From the NCBI GenBank assembly GCA_029932915.1, contig JAOZPE010000018.1:1-57329 (forward strand): DNA of 57,329 nucleotides, given 5' to 3'. The position numbers and the translations under genes are program-made. The first letter of the stretch is position 1. The number at the start of each line of letters is the position of its first letter. Source of the DNA: Candidatus Krumholzibacteriia bacterium. Lineage in GTDB: Bacteria > Krumholzibacteriota > Krumholzibacteriia > JAJRXK01. The notes below the pieces were generated by a model that saw nothing but the letters and a program-made list of their open reading frames with translations, was not told the origin of the DNA and did no database searches. This document shows positions 29,239 to 37,930 of the stretch, in pieces.

Positions 29239-31990
29239 TGCCTCCGGCCTCGCCGCCGAGCGAGGGAACCAGCCTTCCCTTCTCGACCCTCCACAGGCCG
29301 ACCCGAGCGATGCGCGCGGGCGGCAGTTCGAGCGCCTCGTCCTGCACGATCGCGCGCAGGGCCTCGACGGGCTTGAGGGTATGGGGCAGGTCGATCCTCA
29401 GACGAAGGACCAGGAGATCGCCTCCACCGCGTACGAGCGCGAGTTCCCGCCAGCGCTCGAGTTCGGCGTCCTCGGCCGGCCGCACCATCTCCACCACTTC
29501 CCTCGCGTCGACCTCGCGGGGCTTCTTCTTGCGGAAGATGGTGATCGGACGCCGCTCGGCGCGGTGGAAGTCGGCGAGGCGCGACGGAAGGTCTTCCATC
29601 TCGTCGAGCTCGACGAGATAGTCGGCCCGCGCCAGTGACTTGCTCAGGGACGTCTCGCCCTCCTCCACGATCCGACCGGCGGTGAAGCGCAGCCCCTCTT
29701 CGCTCACCGCGTTCAGGCGGCGGAGGATCGTGTCGGCGTCGACGGAGCTCGTGAGCTTGACCTCGGCCAGCTCGGCCACGCTCTCGATGCCCAGCGAGAG
29801 CGCCGGACCGAAGGAGATGGCGGGCTTGGGGTGGTAGCCCTCGGTGTAGAACAGGGGCAGGCGGGCGCGGCGGAAGACACGGGGCAGCTTGCGGACCAGG
29901 TCGAGATGGCCGGTCATCGCCTCGACGCCGAGCTTGGTGAACTGCAGGCGCACGCGCACCGCCTCTCCCTGGTGGAAGTCGTGGGGCGCGCCGCCCTCCT
30001 GGATGCGTCTCTGCCGGTCCTCGCGCCGCCGCCGGCTCGCCTCGGGGGAGCTCGCCTCGAAGGCCGACAGCTCGCGGAGGAACTCTGCCCGCCGGCTTCT
30101 CATGGCGTCCAGGTCGCACGCGACCCCGCAGCGGTAGCAGACGTACTTGCGCCCGTCGGCTTCGTGATCGGCGAGATTGGTGGCATGCACCTGGACACCC
30201 CGGGGCTTGCCGCAGGGCGGAGCGGGCCGGCCCTTCAAGGCCAACAGATGGTCTCGCAGCAGGAATCTCTGCTCGAGCCGCATGTCCAGGTGATCCCAGG
30301 GCAGGCGCACATCGGTGGCGATGGCGCCGAGATAGCGATCGAGCTCGAGCCGGGTCTCCTCCAGCGCCCCGGTCCATGCCTCCCAGTCGAGCCGGTCGTT
30401 CCAGCCGTCGAAGCGCGCCCCCCGTCGCCAGGCCGCCTCGATGAGGACGGCCAGGCGGCGGTCGCCGCGGCCGATGATGCCCTCCAGGAAGGAGGTGCGC
30501 GGATCGTGCCGGCGGAACTCGAGGCGCCAGCGGCGCGCCAGGTGGAAGAGCATCTCCTGCTTGCGCTCGATCTCCTCGAGCGGATCCATCGCCGCCCACT
30601 GGAAGGGCGTGTGTGGTTTGGGCACGTGGCTGCTCACCGAGATGGTGACGGAGGCGCGGCCCCTGTGGTAGCCGCGACCGATCTCCTTCATCTGCCGGCC
30701 GAGTTCCATGATGGCCGCCACGTCGTCGTCGGTCTCCGTCGGCAGGCCGATCATGAAGTACAGTTTCATCCGCCGCCATCCCCGGGAGAACACCCGGTGT
30801 GCGGTCTCGATGATGTCCTCCTCGGTGATGTTCTTGTTGATCACGTCGCGCAGACGCTGGCTTCCCGCCTCGGGGGCGAAGGTCAGGCCGGTGGCGCGCA
30901 CGCTGGAGATCTCGTCGAGAAGCTCCTCGTCGAGGCCGTAGGCGCGCAGGGAAGCCACCGACAGGCTGACCTTCTCCGGCCGCAGGCGCGCCATGACCGC
31001 CTTGATCAACGGTGAGATGCTCGAGTAGTCGGCGGTGCTGAGGGTGGTGAGCCCCGCCTCGTCGTAGCCCCCTTTGTCCAGGGCCGCCATCAAGGTGTCG
31101 AGGATGCTCGAGGGCGAACGTTCGCGCACGGGACGGTAGATCATCCCCGCCTGGCAGAAGCGGCATCCCTCGGTGCAGCCGCGCGCGATCTCGATGCTCA
31201 TGCGGTCGAAGATCGCCTCGGCCGCCGCAACCGGAGAGTCGTCGGGGAAGGGAAAGGCGTCCAGGTCGTCGACCACCAGACGGCGGGGCCGCTCGGGGAT
31301 TCCGTCGACCCGCGGATCGGTGACGACCTCGAAACCGCCTTCGTCCACCACGGCGGTCTCGTAGAGCGAGGGACAGTAGACGCCGTCGAGGCGGGCCAGG
31401 GCGACCAGGGTCTCGCGGCGGCCGCAGCCCTCCTTCCGGCAACGGGCCACCTCCCTCAACAGCGCGGGCAGTCCTTCCTCGGCGTCACCGATGAGGAAGG
31501 CGTCGATGAAGGGTGCCATGGGCTCGGGCTGGGCGGCCACCGGTCCCCCGGCGAGGACGATGGGGTCCTGGTCCCCTCGCTCATCGGTGTGCAGTGGAAT
31601 GCCCGACAGGTCGAGGAGATTGAGGACGTTGGTGAAGGTCAGTTCGTACTGCAGGGAGAAGCCGACGACATCGAAGGCGCGAAGGGGGCGGTGGGTCTCC
31701 AGGCTGAGCACCGGCAGACCGCGCTCGCGCAGCCGCGCTTCCATGTCGGGCCAGGGCGCGAAGGCCCGCTCGCAGAGCATGTCCTCCTGGGCGTTCACCA
31801 GCGAGTAGAGGATCTTCGTCCCCAGATGGCTCATGCCGATGTCGTAGAGATCGGGGAAGGCCAGGACGAGTTGGACGTCCACCTCGGCCGGATTCTTGAC
31901 GATCTGGTTGTACTCGCCGCCGAGATAACGCGCCGGCTTCTCCACCTCGTGGATGAAGCCGGCATAGGGATGGTCGTTCAATCGATCCAT
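29186..31990 (-). CDS. B12-binding-like radical SAM protein fused to DUF2344 (TIGR03960 + TIGR03936 type)
   Basis: This 934-residue fusion belongs to a conserved but uncharacterised family. The N-terminal ~170 residues resemble a B12-binding domain (FPDLYDIGMSHLG ... FVGFSLQYELTFTNVL) without an evident cobalamin His motif. The radical SAM core carries CTEGCRFC (Cys272, Cys276, Cys279) followed by AGMIYRPVRERSP, and then a cysteine group near residue 600 (CYRCGVAC). From about residue 670 to the end is DUF2344 (VRLQFTKLGVEAMTGHLDLVRKLPR, FYTEGYHPKP). In many genomes it lies near the RNase G and L21/L27 genes, so a role in RNA or ribosome modification has been suggested but not shown. The mltF-like gene lies 24 bases upstream on the same strand. 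Confidence 0.92.
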   Translation of the reverse strand: MDRLNDHPYAGFIHEVEKPARYLGGEYNQIVKNPAEVDVQLVLAFPDLYDIGMSHLGTKILYSLVNAQEDMLCERAFAPWPDMEARLRERGLPVLSLETHRPLRAFDVVGFSLQYELTFTNVLNLLDLSGIPLHTDERGDQDPIVLAGGPVAAQPEPMAPFIDAFLIGDAEEGLPALLREVARCRKEGCGRRETLVALARLDGVYCPSLYETAVVDEGGFEVVTDPRVDGIPERPRRLVVDDLDAFPFPDDSPVAAAEAIFDRMSIEIARGCTEGCRFCQAGMIYRPVRERSPSSILDTLMAALDKGGYDEAGLTTLSTADYSSISPLIKAVMARLRPEKVSLSVASLRAYGLDEELLDEISSVRATGLTFAPEAGSQRLRDVINKNITEEDIIETAHRVFSRGWRRMKLYFMIGLPTETDDDVAAIMELGRQMKEIGRGYHRGRASVTISVSSHVPKPHTPFQWAAMDPLEEIERKQEMLFHLARRWRLEFRRHDPRTSFLEGIIGRGDRRLAVLIEAAWRRGARFDGWNDRLDWEAWTGALEETRLELDRYLGAIATDVRLPWDHLDMRLEQRFLLRDHLLALKGRPAPPCGKPRGVQVHATNLADHEADGRKYVCYRCGVACDLDAMRSRRAEFLRELSAFEASSPEASRRRREDRQRRIQEGGAPHDFHQGEAVRVRLQFTKLGVEAMTGHLDLVRKLPRVFRRARLPLFYTEGYHPKPAISFGPALSLGIESVAELAEVKLTSSVDADTILRRLNAVSEEGLRFTAGRIVEEGETSLSKSLARADYLVELDEMEDLPSRLADFHRAERRPITIFRKKKPREVDAREVVEMVRPAEDAELERWRELALVRGGGDLLVLRLRIDLPHTLKPVEALRAIVQDEALELPPARIARVGLWRVEKGRLVPSLGGEAGGISPSPRDSSDRASGRSG

Positions 31991-32014
31991 GTCCTCGCTG
32001 GCCGTGATGGGGAT

Positions 32015-33556
32015 TCAGCGGCTGGAAAGGGCGGTCCAGGTCTTTCGACTTCCCGGCGTGCTCACGATCGTCTCCTTGGCCGTCAGCTCCTTGAAGAGCT
32101 CCCACCGGCGCAGGATCTCGCGCACGTAGGTCACCGGCTCGCTGCCGCGGACGTATCCGTAGCGGGCCTGGCGATGGTACTCGGGTTTGCGCAAGAGGAG
32201 CAGGCTTTCCTCGACGGAGCCATCCCAGCGATTGGGGTCCTTGCCCCGCTGGATGGAGAGGATCCGTGCATCGTCCACGTGGCCCGCCCCGGCGTTGTAG
32301 GCGGCCAGGGCGAACTTGATGCGTTCGCCCGGCGGCAGATAGCCGTAGGAGTTGGAGAGTTCGCGCAGATAGCGGGTGCCGATCTCCAGGTTCACCTCGG
32401 GAATGAGGAGGCTGTCCTTGGACACACCGTGCATCGACGGCATCACCTGCATCAGTCCCACTGCTCCGGCCCACGACTCCAGGGTCGGATCGAAGTGGCT
32501 CTCCTGGAAACACACGCTGGCCAGCAGCCGCCAGTCGAAGTCGTAGCGGGCGGCCACGTCCTGCATGAGTTCGTCGTAGGGGGAGATGCGCCCGGTGCGC
32601 GCGACGTGGAAGGGATCCTCGGCGCGCCGGAGGATCTGCCGTTCATCCTGGAAATACTTGTCCACGAGGACGTTGTACAATTCGGAGGCGACCACGTCCC
32701 CGTTCTCCTTGATACGGTAGTTGCGCTGGAGGAAGCGATCGAGCGCGGCGAGCAGTTCGGGGCTGTTGCGCCGTACTGCCCAACACGTGCTCTGGCTCTT
32801 GCCCAGAGGGAAGGCGATGGCCAGTTCGGGCCGCAGGGTCATCGAGGCGCGGGCGACGCGATTGCTGGCGACGGCGGCGCCGTAGGTGCCGTCGGCGACC
32901 ATGTCGAGGATCTCCTCGGTGGAGACGTCGGGAGAGAGATAGACGATGCCGACATCGATGCCCCGCCGCCGCAGACCCGCCAGCAGATCCTGCTCGTTCG
33001 AATAGCGCTGGACTGCCACCATCCGCCCGTTCAGGTCGCGCTCGTCGCGGTACAGATGCAGATACGTGCGAGGCACGACCAGCACGGGTTGGATCTCGTT
33101 GTAGGGACGGCTGAAGGCCGCCGCCTTGCGCAATTCCTCGGTGGGGACGATCGGGGCGGCCACGACATCGCCCAGGCCGCGGTTGAGCATGCTGATCATG
33201 CTGCTCTGGCTGTCGGCGAGCACGACCTCCAGTTTCACTCCGATCTCGTCGGCGAAGTCGCGCGCCAGCTCGTACTCGAAGCCGAGTTCCTCTCCGCGCA
33301 GGATGAGGTAGCTGCTGCTGTTGTTTCGGGTGAGGATGCGCAACACGCCCGAGGCGCGGATGGCGTCCAGATCGCGGGACAACTGGGGTTCGGCCACTTC
33401 GATGCCCAGGTCGACGTCGCGGTATCCCTCGGGCATCTGCTGTTGATGCAGCGAGGAGATCAGACCGAAGAGCGCCACTCCCAACAGAGCCCCACCGCCC
33501 AGGAAGCGGAGCATCCACTGTGCGAGAAGATGGTTCTGCCGTTGGCGAGAGGTCAT
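32015..33556 (-). CDS. mltF: MltF-like membrane-bound lytic murein transglycosylase
   Basis: This 513-residue envelope protein has an N-terminal membrane anchor (MLRFLGGGALLGVALFGLIS). A family-3 solute-binding domain at ~55-310 (ASGVLRILTRNNSSSYL, LGFEYELARDFADEIGVKLEV) senses or regulates. A C-terminal SLT/lysozyme-like domain follows, with the catalytic glutamate in FQESHFDP, then the typical AGAVGLMQVMPSM and ALAAYNAGAGHVDDAR. MltF-type enzymes cut peptidoglycan glycan strands with formation of 1,6-anhydro ends. The start at 33556 (MTSRQRQ) was chosen for the anchor position; the ribosome binding site is weak, and an in-frame ATG 18 codons earlier is possible. It is probably cotranscribed with the downstream radical SAM gene. 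Confidence 0.9.
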   Translation of the reverse strand: MTSRQRQNHLLAQWMLRFLGGGALLGVALFGLISSLHQQQMPEGYRDVDLGIEVAEPQLSRDLDAIRASGVLRILTRNNSSSYLILRGEELGFEYELARDFADEIGVKLEVVLADSQSSMISMLNRGLGDVVAAPIVPTEELRKAAAFSRPYNEIQPVLVVPRTYLHLYRDERDLNGRMVAVQRYSNEQDLLAGLRRRGIDVGIVYLSPDVSTEEILDMVADGTYGAAVASNRVARASMTLRPELAIAFPLGKSQSTCWAVRRNSPELLAALDRFLQRNYRIKENGDVVASELYNVLVDKYFQDERQILRRAEDPFHVARTGRISPYDELMQDVAARYDFDWRLLASVCFQESHFDPTLESWAGAVGLMQVMPSMHGVSKDSLLIPEVNLEIGTRYLRELSNSYGYLPPGERIKFALAAYNAGAGHVDDARILSIQRGKDPNRWDGSVEESLLLLRKPEYHRQARYGYVRGSEPVTYVREILRRWELFKELTAKETIVSTPGSRKTWTALSSR

Positions 33557-33945
33557 GGTCGCATCTTCGATGGGTTGCGGGAGTACTCCGGGACACCTCG
33601 TGAAGGTCATGGGGTCCGCAGGCGAGGTGTCCGAGCCCGGGCGAGGAGGTCGCGTCCCCCTGAAAAAGCTTGAGCCAAGAGAGGCGTTCAAGTCAAGCCG
33701 GCCGACACAATTGAGGAAGGAATCACCGCTGCCGCCACCCCCGCCGCATCCGTCCCGATCCGCGACGAAGCCCCATGGGAACCAGTAAGGGGTGATTCGG
33801 GTGGTTCGCGGTCGAAACGGCGGGCGGGAGAAGGGGAATCGCCCCGGGCCTGGTGGCCGGTTGCGGGAAGGCCGCAGCCGCCGGAGGATCGCTCGCGCCT
33901 GCCCTCCCTCTTGTGGTGGTCGGAGCATCGGCCTGGCTTCGAAGC

Positions 33946-34425
33946 ATGGGCGCCCATCGTTTCCCTTCGATATCGCCGTCGCGCACGCCGGCCTTCGTCG
34001 TCGTCGCCATCCTGCTCGTGGTGAGCGCCTTGCACTATGGTAGCCCGCGCGATCCCGCCTTCTATGCCCTGCACGACATCTGGCGCCGGCTCTACTACGT
34101 TCCCATCGTCATCGGTGCGGTGACCGGGCTTCTCGCCGATGAACTGCATCGCAAGGAGGAGCAGGCCCGGGAGGCATCCCGCCAACTGGCCGAGAGTTTC
34201 GAGCGAATGAAGGAATCCGAGCGCCTGGGCGGCGAGCCCGAGATGCAGGCGGGGACCCTGGGTGAGCTACCACCCGACGGACTCGACCTGAACGCGCTGG
34301 AGAGAGAGATCATCCAGCGGGCCCTGACCCTGTGCGGCGGCAACCGGAGTGCCACCGCCCGCTATCTGGGCATCACCCGCAACACCCTGAACTACCGCCT
34401 GGAGAAGCACGGTATCGCAGACTGA
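33946..34425 (+). CDS. Membrane-anchored protein with C-terminal Fis-type HTH
   Basis: This 159-residue protein combines a membrane anchor with a DNA-binding helix-turn-helix. A first helix lies at ~16-29. A second stretch, HDIWRRLYYVPIVIGAVTGL (residues 43-62), matches the N-terminal membrane region seen in many sensor histidine kinases (R-R-L-Y-Y-V-P). A heptad-like segment, 67-95, probably forms a coiled coil. Residues 117-157 are a Fis/NtrC-type HTH (EREIIQRALTLCGGNRSATA, then YLGITRNTLNYRLEKHGI). No kinase, receiver or AAA+ domain is present. A degenerate remnant is possible, but the clean fusion argues for a membrane-bound regulator. The start is uncertain: a GTG at 33853 would add 31 residues. 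The flanking gap 33557-33945 shows no gene. Confidence 0.7.
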   Translation: MGAHRFPSISPSRTPAFVVVAILLVVSALHYGSPRDPAFYALHDIWRRLYYVPIVIGAVTGLLADELHRKEEQAREASRQLAESFERMKESERLGGEPEMQAGTLGELPPDGLDLNALEREIIQRALTLCGGNRSATARYLGITRNTLNYRLEKHGIAD

Positions 34426-34427
34426 AC

Positions 34428-34823
34428 TCAGAGATTGTCGATGACCGCCCACAGCTTGGCCCGAATCTGTTCGGCGACGCCGGAGACATCGTCGCGGTCG
34501 GCCAGGGCGAAGACCTTGATGGGATCGATGGCGGACACGACCGCGCCGCCCTCCTCGCGCTCGGCCACCACCACGTTGCACGGCAGCAACAACCCGATGC
34601 CGGGCTCGGCGGCCAGTGCCTGATGGGCGAAGGTGGGGCTGCAGGCACCGAGGATGAGGTAGGGACGCAGGTCGACACCCAGCTTGTCCTTCATGACGGC
34701 CTTCATGTCGATGCGGGTGAGGACACTGAAGCCCTGGTCCTGCAAGGCGGCGGTGAGCCGCTCGACGGCTTCGTCGTAACTCGTCTCGGGAAGCTCGCGG
34801 GTGATTCCATAGGAAGGGTTCAT
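34428..34823 (-). CDS. DUF302-domain protein
   Basis: This small 131-residue protein has the DUF302 fold: [20 protein letters not shown] at the start, then a TRIDM block, [29 protein letters not shown] and a final [12 protein letters not shown]302 proteins often lie near thiol-redox or copper-stress genes, and the Cys in the LPCNVVV block is conserved in the family, but the function is unknown. GAGGAG lies upstream of the ATG at 34823 at about eight bases. The stop is only two bases from that of the convergent Fis-type gene. Confidence 0.9.
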   Translation of the reverse strand: MNPSYGITRELPETSYDEAVERLTAALQDQGFSVLTRIDMKAVMKDKLGVDLRPYLILGACSPTFAHQALAAEPGIGLLLPCNVVVAEREEGGAVVSAIDPIKVFALADRDDVSGVAEQIRAKLWAVIDNL

Positions 34824-35052
34824 GAGGCGATCTCCTCGTTGGCGTGGTACGGGATCGTGGTTAGGCTGGAAGCGGCGCCCGGCGGCGGGGCTTCCAGGGT
34901 GGACGTCCTCCCAAACGCTACCGGTGAATGTCCCAAGTGGCCAATCCCCGTTGCCGGTCCGGCGCCTCGCCATGGCCGCCGCCGGGATCGCTTCCCTGGC
35001 GACCGGCCGGGTGGATCGCCTTTCCTTGGACGTTCCTTCGGGGAGGTCTTTC

Positions 35053-35577
35053 ATGGAGAGAATCGAACTGAACGACGTCGATATCACGACACTCGAGGTC
35101 GATGCCATCGTCAACGCCGCCAATCGCCATCTCAGGGGAGGTGGTGGTGTGGACGGCGCGATCCATCGGGCAGCCGGTCCGCGTCTGTTGGAGGAATGTT
35201 CCACCATCGGCTTCTGCCCGACCGGCTCGGCGGTGTTGACCCGCGGATACGAGCTGCCCGCATCCCATGTGATCCATGCCGTGGGTCCGGTGTGGCGCGG
35301 CGGCGGGCACGGTGAGAAGGAACTGCTGGCCTCATGCTACCGCCGCTCGCTGGAGATCGCGCGCGAGCAAGGCTTCGAAACCCTCGCCTTCCCCGCCATC
35401 AGTTGCGGGGTCTATGGCTTTCCGCCCGAGCTGGCCGCTCCCATCGCGGTGGGTGAGGTGGATCGCTTCCTCCAGGAGAACGCGTATCCCCGGCGCGTGA
35501 TCCTCAGCTGTGTCGATCCGCCGGTGATGCAGGCCTATCGGAAAGCCCTCCGTGCGCTGCGGGAAGGCAGACGGTGA
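35053..35577 (+). CDS. Macro-domain ADP-ribose hydrolase (YmdB-like)
   Basis: This 174-residue macro domain protein carries the signature [31 protein letters not shown] and [20 protein letters not shown]. These residues bind the ADP-ribose diphosphate and distal ribose, as in YmdB/MacroD-type enzymes that deacetylate O-acetyl-ADP-ribose or remove mono-ADP-ribose from proteins. The start at 35053 has GGGAGG (35041-35046) six bases upstream; earlier in-frame residues are low-complexity. The last 74 bases overlap the end of the convergent histidine kinase gene. It is divergent from DUF302, with about 229 bases between them that show no clear promoter. Confidence 0.93.
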   Translation: MERIELNDVDITTLEVDAIVNAANRHLRGGGGVDGAIHRAAGPRLLEECSTIGFCPTGSAVLTRGYELPASHVIHAVGPVWRGGGHGEKELLASCYRRSLEIAREQGFETLAFPAISCGVYGFPPELAAPIAVGEVDRFLQENAYPRRVILSCVDPPVMQAYRKALRALREGRR

Positions 35578-37540
35578 AGGTCGAACCCAGATCGGGTTCG
35601 CTCTCGACCTCGATGAAGCCACCGTGCTGGTGGACGATGCCGTAGGCGGTGGCCAATCCCAGTCCGGTGCCGCCCTGATCGGGCTTGGTGGTGAAGAAGG
35701 GCTCGAAGATGTGTTCGCGGGTCTCGGCGTCCATGCCGCAGCCGTCGTCCCGCACCGACATGCAGACATAGTCGCCCGGTCCGATGTCGGGATGGTTCTC
35801 GCATTCAGCTTCGTCCACGTGCCGGCGGAAGGTACGGATGGTGATGGTGCCGTTTTGTCCCGTCGCGTCGCGGGCGTTCACGCACAGGTTCACCAGGACC
35901 TGTTCGAGCTTGCCGCGATCGGCATAGACCCACATGTCGCCCTCGCCCGGCTGGAAGTCGAGGTAGATCGAATCGGGCATGAGCCGGCGCAGCATGGCAG
36001 TGGTGTTCTGGATGATCTCGTTGAGATCGAGCTCGATGCGGTCGAGCTTCTGGCGCCGGCCGAAGGCCAGGAGCTGTTTGGTCAACTCGCGGGCGCGCTC
36101 GATGTCCTTCTCCAGTTCCTCGAGGTCCTCGCGGGTCGACGGTGAGATGGCCGATTCGCGCTTCACGAATTCCAGGTGCGCCAGCATGGCCTGCAGGATG
36201 TTGTTGAAGTCGTGGGCGATGCCCCCGGCGAACTGACCGATGGCCTGCAGCTTCTGCGACTGGAAGAGCTGCTCTTCGAGTTCCTTCTGGTGGCTGATGT
36301 CACGGCCCACGCCGATGATCGCCTCGACCGCGCCGTTCTCGTTGAGGATGGCGGTGTCCAGCCAGGCCAGCCAACGCCAGCCGTCCTTGGTCAACGCGCG
36401 CAGGACGAGATAGACCTTGTGGGGCGGCCGGTGGAGGTTCTGCATCGCCCGCCGCGTGCGCTCGCGATCCTTCTCGTGGATCAGGGGCATGAACTCCTGA
36501 CCGAGCAGTTCCTCCTCGCTCTTGCCGAAGGTGCGGCAGTAGCTGGGGCTGACGTAGAGGAAGCGTCCCTGCGGGTCGACCTTCACCACCAGGTCACTCT
36601 GGTTCTCCACGAGAAGGCGGTATTTCGTCCGGCTCTCCTCCAACTGTTCCTTGCGCCGCAGCAGAGCGTGGAGGAGGAAGGCCAGGCCCGCGAAGAGGAG
36701 GAGTCCCGCTCCGGCCAGGGCGTCGTCGGCGGTGGTCTCGCGAGCCTCCAGGCTGGCTGCCGCTGGCGCGAGGGTGAGGATCCACGGCCGGTCGACGATA
36801 CGGACGGGAAGGGTGGCCTTCAACAGGCTGTCCAGATCCGAGGCGGAGGGGACGTGTTCGTAGGCCAGACGCCCGTCCTGTTCGTGGAACTGGAAGGAGA
36901 AGCGTTTCCTCAGGTTCTGCTCGGCCAGACAGGTGTCCACGAGGGTCCGCACGCGGAAGACCCCATTGACGAAGCCCAGCCGGGTGCCGTCGGCGGCCCG
37001 CAGGACCTTGTAGGTGGCGAAGCCCTTTCCCCCCTGGAGCAGGTCGATGATGGGCGTACGGGTGAGTTCACCGGTCTCCTCGGCCCGCTTCAGTGCGTCG
37101 ACCACGCTGGGGCTGGGATGCTGGTGGAGATCCTTGTCCAGGGCCGGCATGTTGGTCTGCAGGGGGGCGACGATGCGGATGATCCACTGCGGATCGATGT
37201 AGTTCAGGGCCTGGATGCCGGGGTAGAGATCCTGGAAGAGCCGCGCATCGTCGGAGAAGTGGTCGAGGACCGCCTGGTGGTTCCGGTAGCGGGCGTTGGA
37301 CAGGTATTGGAAGATGGCGGTACGGGAATCGACCCACGCCTGCAGACGCAGGGCGACGTGCTCGGCCGTGATGCGGGTCTCCAGACGGGTGCGCTCGTGC
37401 TTGTTGTGCTGGACGATCAGCCACAGGTGCAGGGTGGCCGCCGAGCCCGCCAGGAAGAGAAGCACAGGGAAGACGATCCGCGCGCGCAGGCGCAGGCGTC
37501 TGCGTGAAGAAGGGGCCGAAGTGGTCGAGACGGAAAACAC
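35504..37540 (-). CDS. CHASE-PAS sensor histidine kinase
   Basis: This 678-residue membrane sensor kinase has a first membrane helix at ~22-45. A periplasmic CHASE domain (~46-260) includes [19 protein letters not shown] and [11 protein letters not shown]. The second helix is at ~274-293, and a PAS domain at ~305-425. The phosphoacceptor H box [16 protein letters not shown] carries His443, and the C-terminal ATPase has an N box ([12 protein letters not shown]) and G boxes ([21 protein letters not shown]). No receiver domain is attached, and no cognate response regulator is in the window. The start is a GTG at 37540 with a weak ribosome binding site. CHASE domains sense small extracellular molecules; the ligand is unknown. 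Confidence 0.9.
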   Translation of the reverse strand: MFSVSTTSAPSSRRRLRLRARIVFPVLLFLAGSAATLHLWLIVQHNKHERTRLETRITAEHVALRLQAWVDSRTAIFQYLSNARYRNHQAVLDHFSDDARLFQDLYPGIQALNYIDPQWIIRIVAPLQTNMPALDKDLHQHPSPSVVDALKRAEETGELTRTPIIDLLQGGKGFATYKVLRAADGTRLGFVNGVFRVRTLVDTCLAEQNLRKRFSFQFHEQDGRLAYEHVPSASDLDSLLKATLPVRIVDRPWILTLAPAAASLEARETTADDALAGAGLLLFAGLAFLLHALLRRKEQLEESRTKYRLLVENQSDLVVKVDPQGRFLYVSPSYCRTFGKSEEELLGQEFMPLIHEKDRERTRRAMQNLHRPPHKVYLVLRALTKDGWRWLAWLDTAILNENGAVEAIIGVGRDISHQKELEEQLFQSQKLQAIGQFAGGIAHDFNNILQAMLAHLEFVKRESAISPSTREDLEELEKDIERARELTKQLLAFGRRQKLDRIELDLNEIIQNTTAMLRRLMPDSIYLDFQPGEGDMWVYADRGKLEQVLVNLCVNARDATGQNGTITIRTFRRHVDEAECENHPDIGPGDYVCMSVRDDGCGMDAETREHIFEPFFTTKPDQGGTGLGLATAYGIVHQHGGFIEVESEPDLGSTFTVCLPAAHGGLSDRPASPADRHS

Positions 37541-37930
37541 GGTGGTTCTCGTCTTGGGTCGAAGATCGAAGGAACCGGCCCGGGGCCGTCCGGCAGGCCG
37601 GCATGGTCCGACCGGTTGACCATAGCCGTCCCTGCGGACTCTTCCCAGAAGAAAGCGGTGCAGCGACGGCCTTCGTGGTGGTTCCGATCAGGACCACAAT
37701 TTGACCAACGGCCTTGGTGAGGGAGATCCAGGAGGAGTAGACTATCTCTTGGTCCTGTTCGTCATGAAGGGAGTCGCGCCCGCCTGCCCTTGGACCACAC
37801 AATCTGCGACGGCCATCCTTCACGGGGTCTCACGCCAGACCTCGCGTGAAGGTGTCGTGTCGTCGAGAAGCCCCTGAAGCCGGGCAGGTCGCGGAGGGCT
37901 CCCTCCTACCAGCAAGGAGGTCCTGCGGCC

